Shown: one piece after another, positions 13,548 to 15,321 of the stretch
How positions within the stretch are numbered: position 1 is the stretch's first letter
Layout: the number at the start of each line of letters is the position of its first letter
Translations under genes and position numbers: made by a program
NCBI GenBank assembly: GCA_036832975.1
Contig: DAITQM010000038.1
Location: 1-15,321, forward strand
DNA length: 15,321 bases
Reading direction: 5' to 3'
Origin: DAITQM01 sp036832975
GTDB taxonomy: Bacteria; Pseudomonadota; Gammaproteobacteria; Xanthomonadales; Wenzhouxiangellaceae
Notes under the pieces: model-generated
What the model was told of the DNA's origin: nothing
Database searches by the model: none
What the model saw: the letters and a program-made list of their open reading frames with translations, nothing else

Positions 13548-15242
13548 CTAAAGTCCGAGAACGGCTTCACCCTGCTCGAAGACCACATCGACCGGGATCG
13601 CCGCTGCGGCGAGGCGATCGAGATCGTCTTGTAGTTCGGCGTCGATGATGCCTTTTTCCTCGAAGAGGCGGCGGACGCCGTCGTAATCGCCGTTGCCCTG
13701 CAGGGTCAGTATCAACTCGGCGAGGCTCGCCGTCGCCCGGCGGAAGGCTTCGGGCTCGACCCGGTAACGCCCGCTTTCCGGATCGCGGCTGAAGGCGCCG
13801 TGTTCCTTGAAATAATTGAAGCGCACCATATTGGCTTTGCCGTGCGCGCTGCTCGCCCCGAAGCGCACCGAGCGGAAAATACCGGCGAGGAAAGTCACGT
13901 CGTTGTCGGCTTGTTCGCCTTCCAGGGCTTCGCCCAGGGCGCGCAGTTGCTCGATCATGTACAGCCCGAGAATGTCGGCCTTGCCTTCCTCGATCGCCGA
14001 GGCCTGTTCGCGCAGCGCTTCTCGCACCGTGCCGCGGCCGTTGATCGTGTTCTTGATACCCAGGCCGTGCGCCACTTCGTGAAACATCGTGTTCTGGAAA
14101 AATGCCTCGAAAGTGACGCTCGGCTGCTGTTCGGCGACGATCAACTGTTCGGCGATCGGTAGCATGATCTTGTCGAATTTGGCGCGCATCGCGTTTTTCA
14201 GTTGCAGGCGGCGGGTGCCTTTTTGCAACTGCACTTCTTCATCGTTGGGTAGGTTGATGGCGATGGTTTTCGAGCCGGCGTTGCTGTGCCCGGCGTAGAA
14301 GATCACGTCGTAGGCGTTGAGATCGGCGGCGCCGCCCGGGGTTTCGGCGCGATAAGCTTCGGCCACCGGCAGGTTGCGCTGCAAGTCGGGCAGATAGCGG
14401 GCGAAGCGGGCCAACCGGTCGCTCCATGCCCGGTCTTTGATCAGCACGTAAGCTTCGTATGCCGCGCGGTATCCGTACAGTTGGTCTTCGTATGTCTCGA
14501 TCGGGCCGATCACCAATTCGATGGGATTGTCCTTGATATCCATCCACGCCCTATCGCTCGGCTGGTAGTCGTCGGAGATAAGTGCCGCGGCGCGCATTTT
14601 GAGGTATTCGGCAAAACCGGCGTTGTCGGCCAGTTCGGCGGCCTGGCGCAACAGCTCCGCCGCCTTGTTCAATTCGTCCCGATAGGCGAGGTGGTAAGGA
14701 TGGAGGTATAAGCGGCCATCATCGTCACGGCGGACCAGCGAATACAAGCCGCTTTTCGCCGGCTCGTCCCACGTTTCGAATTCCTCGCGTGTCATATCCG
14801 GCGGATAAAAATTGGCGCCGAGCGGTTTGGGGCCGTAGCCGGGTAGAAAGGGGCGGTCGCCGTCGAGCCGATCCCACGGGCCGTAATTGATTTCGGCGAA
14901 GTGCCGCAGCGCCGGATCGGCGATCCCGGCGAGCAGCGCGTCGCGCTCGCCGTATGCCTGTCGCCAGAACAGGCCGTCCATGATCCGGGATGCTTCGATC
15001 AACCGCTGAAGCATCTGTCGCTGCCTGGTGCTCAGGGCGCCGAGGTCGCTGGTCAGTTCAACCGGGGCGTAAATTTCCAGTCGCTCGGGCGGAATCAGCG
15101 CTTCGTTCACGGCACTGTCCGCCGCCGATTCAACGGCCGGTCCGCCGGCCTGTTGCGCATCTGAAGGCGGGGTTTCCTGTTGACAGCCGGCCACTACGGC
15201 GAGCACGGCGATCATCTGGATCGAATGCAGAAAATAGCGCAT
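13548..15242 (-). CDS. Dipeptidyl-peptidase III-like (M49) zinc metallopeptidase lipoprotein
   Basis: A 564-residue predicted lipoprotein. The ATG at 15242 is preferred because TTGGAG lies about 7 nt upstream and a lipoprotein signal follows directly: hydrophobic residues 8-18 and lipobox V-A-G-C with Cys20. A Gln/Pro/Ala-rich linker runs from about 21 to 48. The catalytic region has MFHEVAHGLG, with zinc ligands His388 and His392 and catalytic Glu389, and a second motif IEEGKADILGLYM, where Glu418 or Glu419 is the likely third ligand. This pair is the pattern of the DPP III (M49) superfamily, but with HExxH rather than the HExxGH of classical DPP III; pentapeptide forms are known in some bacterial members. 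It probably removes dipeptides at the periplasmic or outer-membrane face. Substrate is unknown. It stands alone and its start is about 25 bp from the right repeat copy, so its native promoter may have been displaced. Confidence 0.85.
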   Translation of the reverse strand: MRYFLHSIQMIAVLAVVAGCQQETPPSDAQQAGGPAVESAADSAVNEALIPPERLEIYAPVELTSDLGALSTRQRQMLQRLIEASRIMDGLFWRQAYGERDALLAGIADPALRHFAEINYGPWDRLDGDRPFLPGYGPKPLGANFYPPDMTREEFETWDEPAKSGLYSLVRRDDDGRLYLHPYHLAYRDELNKAAELLRQAAELADNAGFAEYLKMRAAALISDDYQPSDRAWMDIKDNPIELVIGPIETYEDQLYGYRAAYEAYVLIKDRAWSDRLARFARYLPDLQRNLPVAEAYRAETPGGAADLNAYDVIFYAGHSNAGSKTIAINLPNDEEVQLQKGTRRLQLKNAMRAKFDKIMLPIAEQLIVAEQQPSVTFEAFFQNTMFHEVAHGLGIKNTINGRGTVREALREQASAIEEGKADILGLYMIEQLRALGEALEGEQADNDVTFLAGIFRSVRFGASSAHGKANMVRFNYFKEHGAFSRDPESGRYRVEPEAFRRATASLAELILTLQGNGDYDGVRRLFEEKGIIDAELQDDLDRLAAAAIPVDVVFEQGEAVLGL

Positions 15243-15267
15243 AATATTCTCCAATATCATATAGATA

Positions 15268-15319
15268 CACTGCTGTCCCATAAACTTTCACGCGAATACA
15301 AAGGCTTTCTGTAGACTCG
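15268..15319. repeat. Right copy of the 52-bp inverted repeat (probable mobile-element end)
   Basis: Exact reverse complement of 1-52, with the element edge at CACTGCTGTCCC (15268 onward) and its body presumably outside the window to the right. It lies 25 bp upstream of the M49 lipoprotein's start codon, so an insertion here would have replaced most of that gene's promoter region. Two further bases (GC) follow to the window end. Confidence 0.7.
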
Positions 15320-15321
15320 GC

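Noticed and set aside
15243..15281. Longer start of the M49 lipoprotein at 15281
   Set aside because: It would begin inside the repeat and put 13 residues before the lipoprotein signal; the ATG at 15242 has TTGGAG at good spacing and starts the signal directly.
1..15321. Circular element (plasmid or phage) suggested by identical ends
   Set aside because: The shared ends are inverted, not direct, so they do not close a circle, and no replication or phage genes are present.

Overview
The window is high-GC DNA from a Gammaproteobacterium, most likely an uncultured member of the Lysobacterales/Chromatiales-like groups. This is inferred from a membrane-anchored FadE of E. coli type, a PsrA-like regulator with a PsrA-type operator, SrkA, an FNR/Anr box, and a secreted beta-propeller protein ending in the acidic/aromatic tail (C-x-x-V-F-x-x-D-F-E) common on secreted proteins of those groups. 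Species cannot be named from the sequence.

Layout. Positions 1-52 and 15268-15319 are a perfect 52-bp inverted repeat that runs off both ends. It is probably the end of a repeated element (insertion-sequence-like) at which the assembly stopped. Next to the left copy is a gene-free stretch (53-385) with a nested minisatellite (129-283). Then come a secreted seven-repeat FG-GAP beta-propeller protein (386-1753, minus) and a divergently transcribed LuxR-type regulator (1867-2637, plus). A strong hairpin (2668-2695) separates the regulator from the convergent fatty-acid operon.

The centre (2699-9382, minus) is a complete beta-oxidation operon in transcription order: TetR/PsrA-like regulator, fadE (acyl-CoA dehydrogenase), fadN-type fusion (3-hydroxyacyl-CoA dehydrogenase then enoyl-CoA hydratase) and fadA (thiolase). 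Genes overlap by 4 bp or are 4-21 bp apart. A sigma70-like promoter (TTGACT-N18-TATGAT) lies just upstream. It is overlapped by an 18-bp perfect palindrome containing CAAAC-N4-GTTTG, the known PsrA consensus, so the regulator probably represses its own operon until long-chain acyl-CoA appears. Together the enzymes cover all four steps of the beta-oxidation spiral.

Upstream is a second tightly overlapped minus-strand operon, rarA - ltaE - srkA (12863 to 9461), each junction being a 4-bp stop/start overlap. It encodes a replication-fork AAA+ ATPase, a PLP-dependent threonine aldolase and a stress-response kinase.

Divergent from rarA is a small 'host attachment' family gene (13002-13451, plus). 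Its upstream region has a perfect FNR/Anr box (TTGAT-N4-ATCAA) placed where a class II FNR-activated promoter needs it, predicting low-oxygen induction. The window ends with a minus-strand lipoprotein of the dipeptidyl-peptidase III (M49) type (13548-15242), whose start codon lies only about 25 bp from the right repeat copy.

No tRNA, rRNA, CRISPR array, toxin-antitoxin pair or phage gene was seen. The most informative signals are regulatory (the PsrA-type operator and the FNR box) and structural (the inverted repeat ends and the nested minisatellite), rather than a wholly unknown gene system.
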